A stretch of DNA of 64,000 nt from contig NZ_JACLBZ010000002.1 of the NCBI RefSeq assembly GCF_019748715.1, forward strand, positions 165,995-229,994, in the 5' to 3' direction. Position numbers and translations under genes: made by a program. Shown here piece after piece: positions 47,043 to 56,292 of the stretch (its first letter is position 1; every line of letters starts with the position of its first letter). The stretch comes from Sporosarcina aquimarina (GTDB taxonomy: Bacteria > Bacillota > Bacilli > Bacillales_A > Planococcaceae). Below the pieces are notes generated by a model that saw only the letters and a list, made by a program, of their open reading frames with translations, did no database searches and had not been told where the DNA came from.

Positions 47043-47255
47043 ATGCACCAAGGTAAAGTGAAGTGGTTCAGCAGTGACAAAGGTTATGGATTTATCGAAG
47101 CAGATGATGGTGAAGACGTGTTTGTCCATTTCACAGGAATTGCAACAGATGGATTTAAGACACTTGCTGAAGGTCAAACTGTTTCTTTCGAAGTAATTGA
47201 AGGGAACCGAGGTCCACAGGCGGCAAATGTATCTACACTCGAAGAAGAAGTTTAA
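47043..47255 (+). CDS. Cold-shock protein (CspA family)
   Basis: A 70-residue OB-fold RNA chaperone. It starts [20 protein letters not shown] (RNP1 KGYGFIE), followed by [10 protein letters not shown] (RNP2). The ATG at 47043 has GAGGAGGAATTTAC upstream. The C-terminal LEEEV end is shorter and more acidic than CspB. The long leader and strong promoter suggest high expression. Which paralogue (cspB, C or D) cannot be decided here. Confidence 0.95.
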   Translation: MHQGKVKWFSSDKGYGFIEADDGEDVFVHFTGIATDGFKTLAEGQTVSFEVIEGNRGPQAANVSTLEEEV

Positions 47256-47320
47256 AGACAGCTCGGCAGGCAGAGCAATTCCACTCAATCATTATGGAAT
47301 TTCAGCTGAATGAAGATAAA

Positions 47321-47356
47321 TAAAGCATCCACGCGTAAAATGCGGGATGCTTTTTC
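47321..47356 (+). terminator. Terminator downstream of the cold-shock gene
   Basis: AAAGCATCC-CGCG pairs with TGCGGGATGCTTT (47323-47353), followed by TTTCTATTT. The A-rich left flank may also let it serve the leftward zinc-finger gene. Confidence 0.85.
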
Positions 47357-47363
47357 TATTTAA

Positions 47364-47561
47364 TCATTTGGAAGATGTACCAAGTTTATTGATTTCTGAC
47401 CCTAAAAACTTCAGTTGGTCGCCGATTGTACATTCGGATATGCAAAATTGGTGAGCTCCTGTCTTTCCGCGTTCCTTTATCAGTTGTCTTTTGACATAGC
47501 ATCCTTCACAATATATATCGAGCAATTGATTGATATCTTTCATGACCATTACTTTATTCAT
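47364..47561 (-). CDS. Small zinc-finger protein (DUF2602-like)
   Basis: A 65-residue protein with four or five cysteines as CEGC (about residues 18-21) and HQFCISEC (about 37-44), the pattern of a small structural zinc finger. A conserved helix (IGDQLKFLGSEI) follows. GGTGGGAG lies about ten bases before the ATG. Relatives are short Bacillales proteins of unknown function. It is convergent with the cold-shock gene. Confidence 0.75.
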   Translation of the reverse strand: MNKVMVMKDINQLLDIYCEGCYVKRQLIKERGKTGAHQFCISECTIGDQLKFLGSEINKLGTSSK

Positions 47562-47661
47562 TAGAAAAGAACTCCCACCTTTCTTTCTTCTATTTTAGGT
47601 GGGCTTATGGAATGTTGCAACCTTTTACTGAGTCTTCCCCATTCATTTCCAGAGAGGAGCG

Positions 47662-48072
47662 ATGAAGACCGTGTTGGAAATATACATAGATGGCGCTAGC
47701 GCAGGAAATCCAGGATTGAGCGGAATTGGCGTTTACATTAAAGGCGAAGGACACGATGTGAAAATCAGTGAACCAATCGAACCAACGAACAATCACAATG
47801 CAGAATTCCAAGCGCTTTTAAGAGGTTTGGAAGAAGCAGTGAAGCTGACGAGCGGCATGGTGTCTGTCAGGTCGGATTCCAATGTCGTTGTTCAGGCGAT
47901 GGAAAAGGAGTTTATCAAGAACGAGGAGTACGCTCCTTATTTAAAAAAGGCAATGAAACTCACGGAGCAGTTTGATTTCTTTTTCATCAAGTGGATCCCC
48001 GATCACACAAACAAAACAGCAGATGTCCTCGCTCGGCAGGCGATTCTCCAACAAAAAAAGGCTAAGGGTTAA
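47662..48072 (+). CDS. RNase HI-like protein (reverse transcriptase-like family)
   Basis: A 136-residue RNase H fold protein. The four acidic catalytic positions all appear to be present: Asp in IYIDGASAGNPG, Glu in NHNAEFQALL, Asp in VRSDSNVVV and Asp in HTNKTADVLAR. It should therefore degrade RNA in RNA-DNA hybrids, unlike degenerate relatives. The ATG at 47662 is very close to AGAGGAG; a GTG at 47671 or TTG at 47674 would be better spaced, so the N-terminus may be three or four residues shorter. It resembles B. subtilis YpdQ/YpeP-type proteins. Confidence 0.85.
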   Translation: MKTVLEIYIDGASAGNPGLSGIGVYIKGEGHDVKISEPIEPTNNHNAEFQALLRGLEEAVKLTSGMVSVRSDSNVVVQAMEKEFIKNEEYAPYLKKAMKLTEQFDFFFIKWIPDHTNKTADVLARQAILQQKKAKG

Positions 48073-48086
48073 GGTCCTTAGCCTAG
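48057..48086 (+). terminator. Hairpin at the end of the RNase H gene
   Basis: AGGCTAAGG pairs with CCTTAGCCT around GTTAAGG. The left arm overlaps the stop codon and no clear T-run follows, so it may be an inefficient terminator or 3'-end stabiliser. Confidence 0.5.
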
Positions 48087-48143
48087 CTTAAAGACAAGCA
48101 TCAGAATGATTTAGCATGGGAGAAACATGGGCTTGCGGTCCTG

Positions 48144-48274
48144 GGATTTGCGCTCCAGACGGGGATGCTTTCCGGAGGGCGTGGCTTGAGCCGCTTCCTT
48201 CGCTTCGCTCAGTCCAGGGTCTCAAGACTCACGCTGATCCTCTCGGAGTCGCCCCGTCTTCCGCACAAATCCCA
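48144..48274. repeat. Intergenic repeat R4 (GGGATTT-ended copy)
   Basis: Ends GGGATTTGCG and CGCACAAATCCC are nearly complementary, and just inside them CCAGACGGGG faces CCCCGTCTTC. The interior has GGAGGGCGTGGCTTGAGCC, CTTCGCTTCGCTCAG, GGTCTCAAGACTCACGCTGATC and GGAGTCGCC, shared with R1 and R2. It sits 70 bp after the RNase H gene and 160 bp from R5. No coding frame is conserved. Confidence 0.85.
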
Positions 48275-48433
48275 AAACAGTACGTTCTAGCACATAGTAA
48301 AGCTCGCTGTATAAAGTATGTGTATCTGTAACCATAGACAAAGAAGTTAGCATTCTTTTTGAGATATTACTTCTTGCCCTTTTACCTCTCTCTAAATGGA
48401 CTTGCAACCCACTAACATTAGGAAAATACGCAA

Positions 48434-48560
48434 GTTGATCGTAGTGGAAGGCGGCGACTCCTGCGGGATTAGCTCGACAGGTGGGACCCCGCAGGAGCGA
48501 AGCGACGAGGAGGCTCACCGCGAGCCCCGCGGAAAGCGTCCGCCTGGAACGTAGATCAAC
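48434..48560. repeat. Intergenic repeat R5 (inverted orientation)
   Basis: Ends are GTTGATCGTAG and GTAGATCAAC. On the minus strand it reads CGGACGCTTTCCGCGGGG, CTCCTCGTCGCTTCGCTCCT and GGAGTCGCCGCC in the same order as R1 and R2. Its centre contains perfect arms CCTGCGGG/CCCGCAGG. It lies between R4 and the phosphoesterase gene. The 48073-48605 stretch holds only R4, R5 and about 160 bp of ordinary AT-rich DNA between them. Confidence 0.87.
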
Positions 48561-48605
48561 GGCGCCTTTACCACTCCCCCAATTCTTTTCCACTGCCTAA
48601 TCCCC

Positions 48606-49214
48606 TTATCCTCTTTGTGCTCTCATAAACCGCACCGTACGTTCTTCCGCATTAAACAGTACCCATTCCCTTGACCCGACAACAGCGCCAACATTGACAA
48701 TATTTCGCTTTCCAGACAGCGAAATTTTGCCGCGTCCTGAAATCAACATTTCTTGCTGATCTCGCGTGTAGCCGGCGCGGTGTGTATGCCCGTGGAAGAC
48801 GATTGTTTTGTCTGGTATTTGCGCGTTCAGCCAGGCATTTCTCTCGTCTGAGTTCCATTGATGCCCGTGTATGATGACGGCTTCCCCTGCCGAAAGAGTC
48901 TCGGACAGGTCATGGAGATAATCACGCAGCGGCTCCGCATGTTCCGTAAGCAACAAAATCCGCTCTTCTTGATTGCCGTAGACAGACGGGAAAGTTAATA
49001 ACTTATCGAAGCCTTCCGGATGTTTGATCACTTCATTTACAGACGGATAAATCTGCCCGCGCAGATCTTTCTTGCTAACTGTACATTCATATAAATCACC
49101 CAAGCCAATGACCTCAGCATGCGGTGCCTCAATTGAAATATGTCCTAACACGGCTTTCAGGTCTTCGATCGATGAATGGATATCACCTAGTAATGCATAC
49201 TGCAATTTTGTCAA
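48606..49214 (-). CDS. Calcineurin-like metallophosphoesterase
   Basis: A 202-residue protein with the dinuclear-metal motifs of the MPE superfamily: GDIHSS (residues 10-15), GLGDLYE, VYGNQEE, IHGHQW and HGHTHRAGY. The PrpE/ApaH-like length suggests a small phosphatase or diadenosine-polyphosphate hydrolase, but the substrate cannot be read from the sequence. GDLYE replaces the more usual GDxxD/N at the metal-bridging position (Tyr-Glu follows), a small oddity. It follows the sulfurtransferase gene by nine bases and is probably co-transcribed. Confidence 0.85.
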   Translation of the reverse strand: MTKLQYALLGDIHSSIEDLKAVLGHISIEAPHAEVIGLGDLYECTVSKKDLRGQIYPSVNEVIKHPEGFDKLLTFPSVYGNQEERILLLTEHAEPLRDYLHDLSETLSAGEAVIIHGHQWNSDERNAWLNAQIPDKTIVFHGHTHRAGYTRDQQEMLISGRGKISLSGKRNIVNVGAVVGSREWVLFNAEERTVRFMRAQRG

Positions 49215-49223
49215 CTCCCATCT

Positions 49224-50042
49224 TCACGACGTTTCGATCGGGGCGTCATCTTCTGAGATCCAGTCACTGAAACTGCCTACGTACAATCGGACGTCCGAAT
49301 AACCGAGCTCTGTAAGTGCAGCGAATAAAGGAGACGCCGTCACGCCGCTGCCGCAATAGACAATCACTTTATCGTCAGGCGCTGCCACTTGCTGGAGCTG
49401 TTTTTCTGCAGCTTGCACGTCATAACGGCCATCTTCTTTTAAATCTTCCCAATTAAAATTGCGGGCCGTCGGAATATGCCCTGCCTTATGATCAATCGGT
49501 TCCTTTTCACCGCGGTACCGTTCAGGAGCACGTGCATCCAGCAGCACTGCGTCCTGTTCTCTAGCAACCACTTGTTTTACATCGCTTCTGCTCGCATATA
49601 GATGATCTTGCCATTCCGGCTGAACAGATGACTGTGCAGGCGATACAAACGTCTCCCGATCGACCGCGCAACCTATCTCCTTCAGCTGGTCATAGCCTTC
49701 AAGCAAAATACGGGCATTTTTAAATCCTCCGTATTGTAAGATCCACCAAGCACGTGCGGCAAATGGACCACCCCCATCATCGTAGATCAGAATCGTATCT
49801 TCTAACTGTAGGCCGCTTGCACGATACAGCTCTGTCAATTTGTCGTTTGCCGGCAGCGGATGCCGACCGCCGGAGACAGATTCAGCGGAGAGGTTCTCTG
49901 CTAAATCCCAATGAACGGCATTTTGGATATGCTCCTTATTATATTCATCTATTCCGTAGTCTGGATTTTGAAGGGAAAACCGTGCATCGATCCATTTCAC
50001 TTGCTCCACGTCAACATCTTTAGCCGATACGAATACATGCAT
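49224..50042 (-). CDS. Two-domain rhodanese (thiosulfate/3-mercaptopyruvate sulfurtransferase)
   Basis: A 272-residue cytosolic sulfurtransferase. The inactive N-terminal rhodanese domain includes WIDARFSLQNPDYG and YDDGGGPFAAR. The C-terminal domain has LLDARAPERYRGEKEPID and the active-site Cys in VIVYCGSGVTAS. The CGSGVTA loop is typical of mercaptopyruvate sulfurtransferases, though thiosulfate use cannot be excluded. It overlaps the stop of dynA by one base and is followed by the phosphoesterase. Confidence 0.9.
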   Translation of the reverse strand: MHVFVSAKDVDVEQVKWIDARFSLQNPDYGIDEYNKEHIQNAVHWDLAENLSAESVSGGRHPLPANDKLTELYRASGLQLEDTILIYDDGGGPFAARAWWILQYGGFKNARILLEGYDQLKEIGCAVDRETFVSPAQSSVQPEWQDHLYASRSDVKQVVAREQDAVLLDARAPERYRGEKEPIDHKAGHIPTARNFNWEDLKEDGRYDVQAAEKQLQQVAAPDDKVIVYCGSGVTASPLFAALTELGYSDVRLYVGSFSDWISEDDAPIETS

Positions 50043-53000
50043 TATTGAGCCAGCTCCTCCAAACGTATTTTTTCATAAATACTTTGCCATTGTTCCAGTT
50101 GCTCCGAACCGTCGAGCAACGTGCGTTCCGATTCAATTTGCACAAGACTTTCCTGCAACAGATGAAGACGTAATGCTTCCGCTTCATCTTCAATCCATAG
50201 ATCCGCCCATTTTTCTATACGTTCTTTCTGTTCACCTAAATACTTCGACGCATCGTTCTTCAATGCCTCTTCCAGCTTGTTTTTCAGTACATCCCGGTCC
50301 CCGCGCTCAAAAAACGCTTTTTGATTCTTGAATGATTTATTGGCCGCGTTGTATACTGTCGGGTTCTCATAAGGCGTTTCAAACGATAGCATTTCTTTGT
50401 CGTTCGGCTCATATGGAGAAGGTACGATGGACTGATCCATGTCCGCTAATGAACGAACTTCCATACGTTGACGTTCCAGCAATTGCTTCTTCATATATTG
50501 TAAAATCCGCAAATTCGTCACTTTCAATTCTTGAGTCAAGTCAAACCCAACCATTTCGACTGTTTCCGCCAAAGCGATTTTCAACGCGCGGTCGGAAGAA
50601 TTCTTAGCGAATGTCGATGGGCTGTACCCTTCCTTAAAGAAATCCCCGAAACGCAAGAACACACGCTGTAAAATATAGTAGACGAGTTCGCTCAATTCAT
50701 CCTGTGTCGCTTTCACTAACACTTCGCTGGCGCTCTTCTCAAAGCGTTGCTTGATCGCTTGTTCAGCAATTGCCAACTCTTCCAATCGTTCTGCCTTACG
50801 TGAACGGTTCTGAATTGTCCGGTCGATCAATGAAGCGAGACGGTCAATCGTCTTCGTCGTTTCCTCTTCCAGTGCCTGAACGACTTGCGCACGCAAATCA
50901 TGCTCAAGGAATGCATAGAACTTCTCTTCAAAATGCTGCATTAAAGGATTCGGCTGTTTATTCAATTTACCTTCAAGCGCTTCAAGGCTTGAAATCCCAT
51001 GAACACGCGGGTTACGAATACCGAACTTCTGAAGTTCATTGGCCACAAAGCCTTTTACTTCTTCGGATTCTTCTTCGTTCGACGCCAGGTCGATAGCATT
51101 GACGATGAAGAACATCTTATCGAGTTCAAACGCGTCTTTCACACGTCCGAGCTGGATCAGGAACTCACGGTCTGCGCGAGCGAATGCGTGATTATAGTAC
51201 GTCACAAATAAGATCGCGTCGGCATTACGAATATATTCGAACGCCACGTCGGTGTGGCGGGCGTTGATTGAATCCGCTCCAGGCGTATCAACGAGTGTGA
51301 TGCCGTGGCGTGTCAGCGGACAATCGTAGAAGAAATCGATCGATTCTACGAAACAACTGCGTTCTTCCTGTGCTACAAACTTCGTGAACTCCTCACGCTC
51401 TACAGTCAACGTCGTGCCAAGTGCGGATGTGTACACTGGATAGCCTTTCTTGAACGCTTGGATGAATGACTTATGGATATGCAAATTTTCATTTTCGAGC
51501 GGCTGTTTCAATGCTTCATCCGTCTTCGCGAACGCTTCTTCAAGAGTCGAAATATGAATACCCAAAGCTTCAAATGACAATGCTACGTCTTCCGTCATCG
51601 TTGCAGCATTTTTCAAATGAACGTCCGCTGTATTATGCAGATGCGTTTCACTGACAGGACGGATTCGGTTGATTGCCGCTGTTGTTGGATTCGGTGACAC
51701 CGGCAACACCTTTTCCCCGATCAACGCATTGGAAAATGAAGATTTCCCTGCACTGAATGCCCCGAATAACGCAACGGTGAACTCCTGCCCTTTCAATCGG
51801 GCGGCTTTCGTCTGCAAGTATAACGCCGTTTCCGCAAAGCCTGGAATCGTCTCAACGGATTGTGCAATATGTTGGGCGTAGGTGATCGCTTTTTCGGAAT
51901 CGACAAATTGGCGTTCCTCTTCTTCTTGTTCGACTACTTCAGTCGATACGGATTCTTCTTTTTCCGAACCCGCCACATAGTCAATGGTTTCAATCTGTTT
52001 TGGCTTTTCCCATTCTTCCAGCAATTTGTCTCTACCAATGCGTGTAGGTGCAGACGGATTCCCGATCTCTTTATCCACCCACTGCATACGCTCTTGCCAC
52101 TTGTTCATTTCGTTGATCGCATCGACTTTTTCCTGAAGTGACCGGATTGCAAGAGCAAGCGGTGCAGACTGTTCGCCTCCAGCTGATTTCGCAATGACGG
52201 ACATTTCTTCCTTCCATGCGTCGGTCTTACGTTTATAAACTAAATGGATTGCACGCTTCATTTGTTCCGTATAATTCAGGATGGTCTCTCCTGTAATGAC
52301 TTCCGCCACATGAAGCTGCTCATCTACCTCATCAAAAGGCAATGACAGATCCATGGAATCGATTTCCATTGACCGTTCATCCGTCAAGATTCCCGCTTGC
52401 TTCAAAGAGTCTTTCATCAACGTCTTCATATAGATTTCAATTTGTGTATGGGCCAGTCCCGTGATATTTTCCTTCAATTTTTGACGGCGTTTTTCGCGCT
52501 CCTCGGCAGTTTTCTTCGCGCCGAATAAAAGTCCTACCTTAAACTTCGGAGATTTTGATTCCAAGTAATCCTTCAGCAATTCTCTTGTTTCAAATGGCCC
52601 GAGCCCGGCGCTTAATAATAATTCATTGCGCTCTTTCTCGAAATTGACGTAGAATTCATCTCCAGACAGAAGCTCCATCCGTTTTTTTGCTTCCTTCAAC
52701 TCTCGATTAAGCTCCTCGAATTGATTCCATTCATTGTCCATAACGATATCGCGATTGTTTTCTTTAACGTCATCTAGCTGTTGCTGCAAGAAACTCATAT
52801 GCTCGTCTTTCAGCTTACGAAGGGATTGATCGATATTTTGTTCAAAATTCTCCTCGCGGTGTTCAATTGAGCCATCCACGATCGCTTTTACTTTTTCAAA
52901 ATCATTATGCGGATGATCAGGCTCTTTCAATGACGTGTAGAAAATCCCTTTCGGCTCCACGCCCCACAGCTTGAACGAATCCTCTACTGATTTCTTGAAT

Positions 53001-53635
53001 GCATCAAAAGACAATTCACTTTCCCGATGCTTATCGATTTGATTGATGATCAAGTAGACGTTGCCGTTATAGCGCATCAATTCTTTCGTGAAACGGAAAT
53101 TCATTTCGGATTGTACGTGGTTGTAGTCCATCGTATAGAACACTAGATCCGCCAAGTGCAAAGAAGATTCCGTGGATAGTCGGTGTGCATCATCTGTAGA
53201 ATCCACCCCAGGCGTATCCATTACTGTGATTCCTTCCGGCAATTTGGATTCGGTATGGCCGATTTCCACCAATGAAACAGCCGCTCCATCTTTACTGAAT
53301 TCTTTGACGGCTTCTGAGAAACCGTGCCCGCTGAATTTCACAGCACTCCCATCTACACGGTGGATGATCGCGAAATCTTCATCCGCCTTATGTACCTTTA
53401 CAATATTTGCACTTGTAGGGATCGGGCTTGAAGGCAATAGATCATCACCGGTCAAGGCATTGATCGTTGATGATTTGCCTGCTGAAAAATGACCTGCGAA
53501 CGCAATCGTATATTCTTTCTCAATTATTTTATTTGCGAGTAATGTAATTTTTCCTTTTCGTTCATCATCTTCATTGGTAGAGAAAATCTGTCCATAGGTG
53601 GCAGACTGTTGTAGAAATACATGGTTTGTAGACAT
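50042..53635 (-). CDS. dynA: DynA, fused two-domain bacterial dynamin
   Basis: Membrane-remodelling GTPase that protects membranes against phage and pore-forming stress in B. subtilis (YpbR). The 1197 residues hold two tandem dynamin units. The first P-loop is GHFSAGKSS at 48-56, with DTPGVDST near 140 and NQIDKH. The second is GAFSAGKSS near 632-640, with DTPGADSI near 787 and NAIDLAS. Long coiled-coil stalk segments follow each. Both G domains keep their key residues. It is the first gene of dynA-sulfurtransferase-phosphoesterase. Confidence 0.94.
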   Translation of the reverse strand: MSTNHVFLQQSATYGQIFSTNEDDERKGKITLLANKIIEKEYTIAFAGHFSAGKSSTINALTGDDLLPSSPIPTSANIVKVHKADEDFAIIHRVDGSAVKFSGHGFSEAVKEFSKDGAAVSLVEIGHTESKLPEGITVMDTPGVDSTDDAHRLSTESSLHLADLVFYTMDYNHVQSEMNFRFTKELMRYNGNVYLIINQIDKHRESELSFDAFKKSVEDSFKLWGVEPKGIFYTSLKEPDHPHNDFEKVKAIVDGSIEHREENFEQNIDQSLRKLKDEHMSFLQQQLDDVKENNRDIVMDNEWNQFEELNRELKEAKKRMELLSGDEFYVNFEKERNELLLSAGLGPFETRELLKDYLESKSPKFKVGLLFGAKKTAEEREKRRQKLKENITGLAHTQIEIYMKTLMKDSLKQAGILTDERSMEIDSMDLSLPFDEVDEQLHVAEVITGETILNYTEQMKRAIHLVYKRKTDAWKEEMSVIAKSAGGEQSAPLALAIRSLQEKVDAINEMNKWQERMQWVDKEIGNPSAPTRIGRDKLLEEWEKPKQIETIDYVAGSEKEESVSTEVVEQEEEERQFVDSEKAITYAQHIAQSVETIPGFAETALYLQTKAARLKGQEFTVALFGAFSAGKSSFSNALIGEKVLPVSPNPTTAAINRIRPVSETHLHNTADVHLKNAATMTEDVALSFEALGIHISTLEEAFAKTDEALKQPLENENLHIHKSFIQAFKKGYPVYTSALGTTLTVEREEFTKFVAQEERSCFVESIDFFYDCPLTRHGITLVDTPGADSINARHTDVAFEYIRNADAILFVTYYNHAFARADREFLIQLGRVKDAFELDKMFFIVNAIDLASNEEESEEVKGFVANELQKFGIRNPRVHGISSLEALEGKLNKQPNPLMQHFEEKFYAFLEHDLRAQVVQALEEETTKTIDRLASLIDRTIQNRSRKAERLEELAIAEQAIKQRFEKSASEVLVKATQDELSELVYYILQRVFLRFGDFFKEGYSPSTFAKNSSDRALKIALAETVEMVGFDLTQELKVTNLRILQYMKKQLLERQRMEVRSLADMDQSIVPSPYEPNDKEMLSFETPYENPTVYNAANKSFKNQKAFFERGDRDVLKNKLEEALKNDASKYLGEQKERIEKWADLWIEDEAEALRLHLLQESLVQIESERTLLDGSEQLEQWQSIYEKIRLEELAQ

Positions 53636-53794
53636 AATCGTCGTCCTTTCACTTATAACTCACCCTATCATACCATTAATGATTGAAAAAATAGAAGCTT
53701 ACTTTTATTTGAGTCTACAACTTTTAAGTAGGCTTTTCGACCCTTTAATGATATGATTGAACTACTACTATTTTCTGAAAGGGTGTCTTTATTC

Positions 53795-54253
53795 GTGAGC
53801 ACTGCAAATAACGTGCAAAAAGTCTTAAACGCTACTATTTCTTCACTGACTACTGTCGTTCCGATAAAATTCGATGTCCTCTCTCCTTCGTTGATCAAGC
53901 AACCCTATGAACAGCGCGAAATCAGTGTGCTCATTGGTTTGATCGGAGATATGAAAGGGCGTCTTATTGTAGAACCTACCCATGGCATTATTGATAAAAT
54001 TGGCCTAGCGATGTTTGGTATGAATATTGAAGGAGAAATGGCCGAGTCTTTTACCGGAGAACTCGGGAATATGATTGCCGGCAATCTCTGTACAATACTG
54101 GAAAACGATGAATTGACACTCGACATTTCACCGCCCACTGTTTTAACCGGGCATACGAAGTTTTATGGCTTCCAACAAGCCTTTAAAATTCCCGTGAAAT
54201 TTGAAGATGGCGAGGTATTGAATCTTTTACTGACGATAGATGACGAGAGCTGA
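53795..54253 (+). CDS. cheX: Stand-alone CheX-like chemotaxis phosphatase
   Basis: A 152-residue CheC/CheX/FliY-fold protein. The single phosphatase motif ExxN is in SFTGELGNMIAGN (Glu and Asn present), which favours CheX over two-motif CheC. The GTG at 53795 is preferred: GAAAGGGTG precedes it, and the family N-terminus (NVQKVLNATISSL) begins just after. It stands alone, convergent with ypvA and divergent from dynA, far from any chemotaxis operon. Its target response regulator is unknown. Confidence 0.85.
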   Translation: MSTANNVQKVLNATISSLTTVVPIKFDVLSPSLIKQPYEQREISVLIGLIGDMKGRLIVEPTHGIIDKIGLAMFGMNIEGEMAESFTGELGNMIAGNLCTILENDELTLDISPPTVLTGHTKFYGFQQAFKIPVKFEDGEVLNLLLTIDDES

Positions 54254-54268
54254 CTGCGTCGTAAATTA

Positions 54269-54314
54269 AATAAAAAAGGCACAGACATTGATTATTCAAC
54301 GTCTGTGCCTTTTG
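54269..54314. terminator. Bidirectional terminator between cheX and ypvA
   Basis: AAAAAAGGCACAGAC (54272-54286) pairs with GTCTGTGCCTTTT (54301-54313) around a 14-nt loop, with A and T tracts on the two sides. Confidence 0.87.
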
Positions 54315-54321
54315 CTATTCT

Positions 54322-56223
54322 TCATGAAAATGGTACAGGTAAAACTCTTTCTATCACAGGCAGTAACTCACTTCTCTCCGGTTCAACGAATAAATGAATA
54401 GAACCCGCATCCTCACTCGTCCGGATCAGCCGGCCGATTCCTTGACGAAGCCGCAACAGCATGAATGGTAGATCCACTTCATCAAATGCATCTTCCGCGT
54501 ATTGTCTTCTCGCTTCAAACAACGGGTCTTTCGGCGGGAACGGCAGATCAAAGATGATGACACGCGTCAGGGATTCATTCGGAAGATCTAAACCTTCCCA
54601 TAAATGATAGGAGAAAAAGACTTGGACCTTGCGCTGCTGGAAGTCTTTCACCAATGAAGACAGCGAACGCTCTCCTTCATAAGCAACTAGCACTTGAAGC
54701 TCTAACGGCAGTTTTTCATAGGCTTCCATCATCGATTGCTTAGAGTTAAACAATACTAAAGTTTGCTCTTCCTCTGAAAGAAGCATTGACAAGCGCTCGA
54801 TGTTGTCTTCGTGTACACCTTGTTCCAAATGGATCTTCATCACATTCTCATAATCAAAAGGCGATTCAATGGAAAACGACTGATACGACTCAATTCCGAG
54901 ACTGTATGCCAAGTAATCAAACGATTTCTCAACAGATAACGTAGCGGAAGAGAAAACGATCGGCATTTCGCCAGTGAATAACTTTTCTTTCAAAATAGAC
55001 GTCACGAGTCGCGGCATGATCAGCAAAGTGCTTTCATCACGTCGATTTTCCAACCAATCTACAGCGTCATTCTGATCAGCAAATAATTCCATCGAATAAA
55101 TATACTGCTCCAAATACTCCTCCACTATTTTCAGATCGTATTCTGGAATGACGTACAATTCACCCTCAAAGACGAATTCCTCAAGAAGTTCGTTCGATAA
55201 AGAGACGGCTTTCTTAGCTAGTCTCATCATTTCATCGTTCTTGTTAATCGTCAAACGCTCATTATCATTTTGCGTCGCATGCTCTCGTAATTGCTTAAAG
55301 AACAGTTCATGGACATCCAATAATTGCTCCATCAACTGCAGAGACTTCTCCCGAATGCCATCGACCATGATGCGCTCAAGCAATTGGACAATCGTCTGCT
55401 CCTGCACTTCATAAGTCAATGCCCGCTGCGCCGAATACTCAAGCAGGTGTCCTTCATCAAAGACCACCATCGATACTTCTGGCAGCAATGGCAACTGTCC
55501 TTGACGCACTCTCGATTCTTTCGTCCACAGATGTTCCATATAAAAATCATGCGAGCAAATGATTAAATCCACTGCTTCTCTATAGTGATTACGATGAATC
55601 GTCTGTCCGCAACGATTACGGATATCACACGCCGCACATTGCTGAATCGGATGGTAATTGATCATTTCCCACTCTTCATCTTTCAAATATGGATAGTCGG
55701 AACGCACTCCATATGGAAAAACAGACTGCAACGAACGATCGGCATAGATAAAATCAGGCAGCTCATCTTCAACTAAATCAACAAACTCTTCGTCTGTTCG
55801 ATTACTTGTCTCTTCTAGACGCTTTAGGCAAATATACTGATTTCGCGCTTTGGCCAATCGTACATCGATCGATAAATCGAGTGCCTGACTCAATTTCTGA
55901 ATGTCGCCTTCTTCTTTGATCAACTGATCGATCAACGTCTCATCTGCACAAGAAATCACAGCAGGCTTTCCTGTATAGCGTGCATATGCAAGGGCTGGAA
56001 GCAAATAGGCAATCGTCTTCCCTGTACCCACACCCGCTTCCGCCAGTAACACATTTTTGTCCTTAAGTGCTTGTTCGATTTGAAAAGCCATATAAATCTG
56101 CTCATCCCGGCATTCGAACCCTTTTTCCGTCAAATCATCATATAATGTATCGCCCAACCAATCATTCAGTGATTCAAAGAACGTTTGGTCTTTCACTAAT
56201 TGAAATGGAATTTTTGTACTCAT
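54322..56223 (-). CDS. ypvA: YpvA, DinG/Rad3-type Fe-S helicase
   Basis: Superfamily 2 XPD-like DNA helicase. The 633 residues include AEAGVGTGKT (Walker A, 61-70), cluster cysteines in YICLKRL and CAACDIRNRC (about 128 and 190-200), VVFDEGHLL (DEAH-like, about 255), VFSSATLS (motif III) and the late LRLRQGIGRLIR (motif VI). Four cysteines are in suitable places for a 4Fe-4S cluster. It lies about 70 bp after ypsC. The cellular role is not established; DinG relatives resolve R-loops or G-quadruplexes. Confidence 0.92.
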   Translation of the reverse strand: MSTKIPFQLVKDQTFFESLNDWLGDTLYDDLTEKGFECRDEQIYMAFQIEQALKDKNVLLAEAGVGTGKTIAYLLPALAYARYTGKPAVISCADETLIDQLIKEEGDIQKLSQALDLSIDVRLAKARNQYICLKRLEETSNRTDEEFVDLVEDELPDFIYADRSLQSVFPYGVRSDYPYLKDEEWEMINYHPIQQCAACDIRNRCGQTIHRNHYREAVDLIICSHDFYMEHLWTKESRVRQGQLPLLPEVSMVVFDEGHLLEYSAQRALTYEVQEQTIVQLLERIMVDGIREKSLQLMEQLLDVHELFFKQLREHATQNDNERLTINKNDEMMRLAKKAVSLSNELLEEFVFEGELYVIPEYDLKIVEEYLEQYIYSMELFADQNDAVDWLENRRDESTLLIMPRLVTSILKEKLFTGEMPIVFSSATLSVEKSFDYLAYSLGIESYQSFSIESPFDYENVMKIHLEQGVHEDNIERLSMLLSEEEQTLVLFNSKQSMMEAYEKLPLELQVLVAYEGERSLSSLVKDFQQRKVQVFFSYHLWEGLDLPNESLTRVIIFDLPFPPKDPLFEARRQYAEDAFDEVDLPFMLLRLRQGIGRLIRTSEDAGSIHLFVEPERSELLPVIERVLPVPFS

Positions 56224-56292
56224 ACTGACTCCTCCCTGAATGCAAGCGAAAGGAAGAGGAGTGCTTTCCTCTTCCCATCGATTTCGATATGG

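Noticed and set aside
48116..48593. Frames of 71 and 123 codons over the R4 and R5 repeats
   Set aside because: The frames are not conserved between copies of the repeat and depend on its GC-rich palindromes.
50042..53635. dynA with neighbours as a new anti-phage system
   Set aside because: DynA itself has known membrane-protection and phage-tolerance roles, but its neighbours (sulfurtransferase, phosphoesterase) look metabolic and no defence partners are present.
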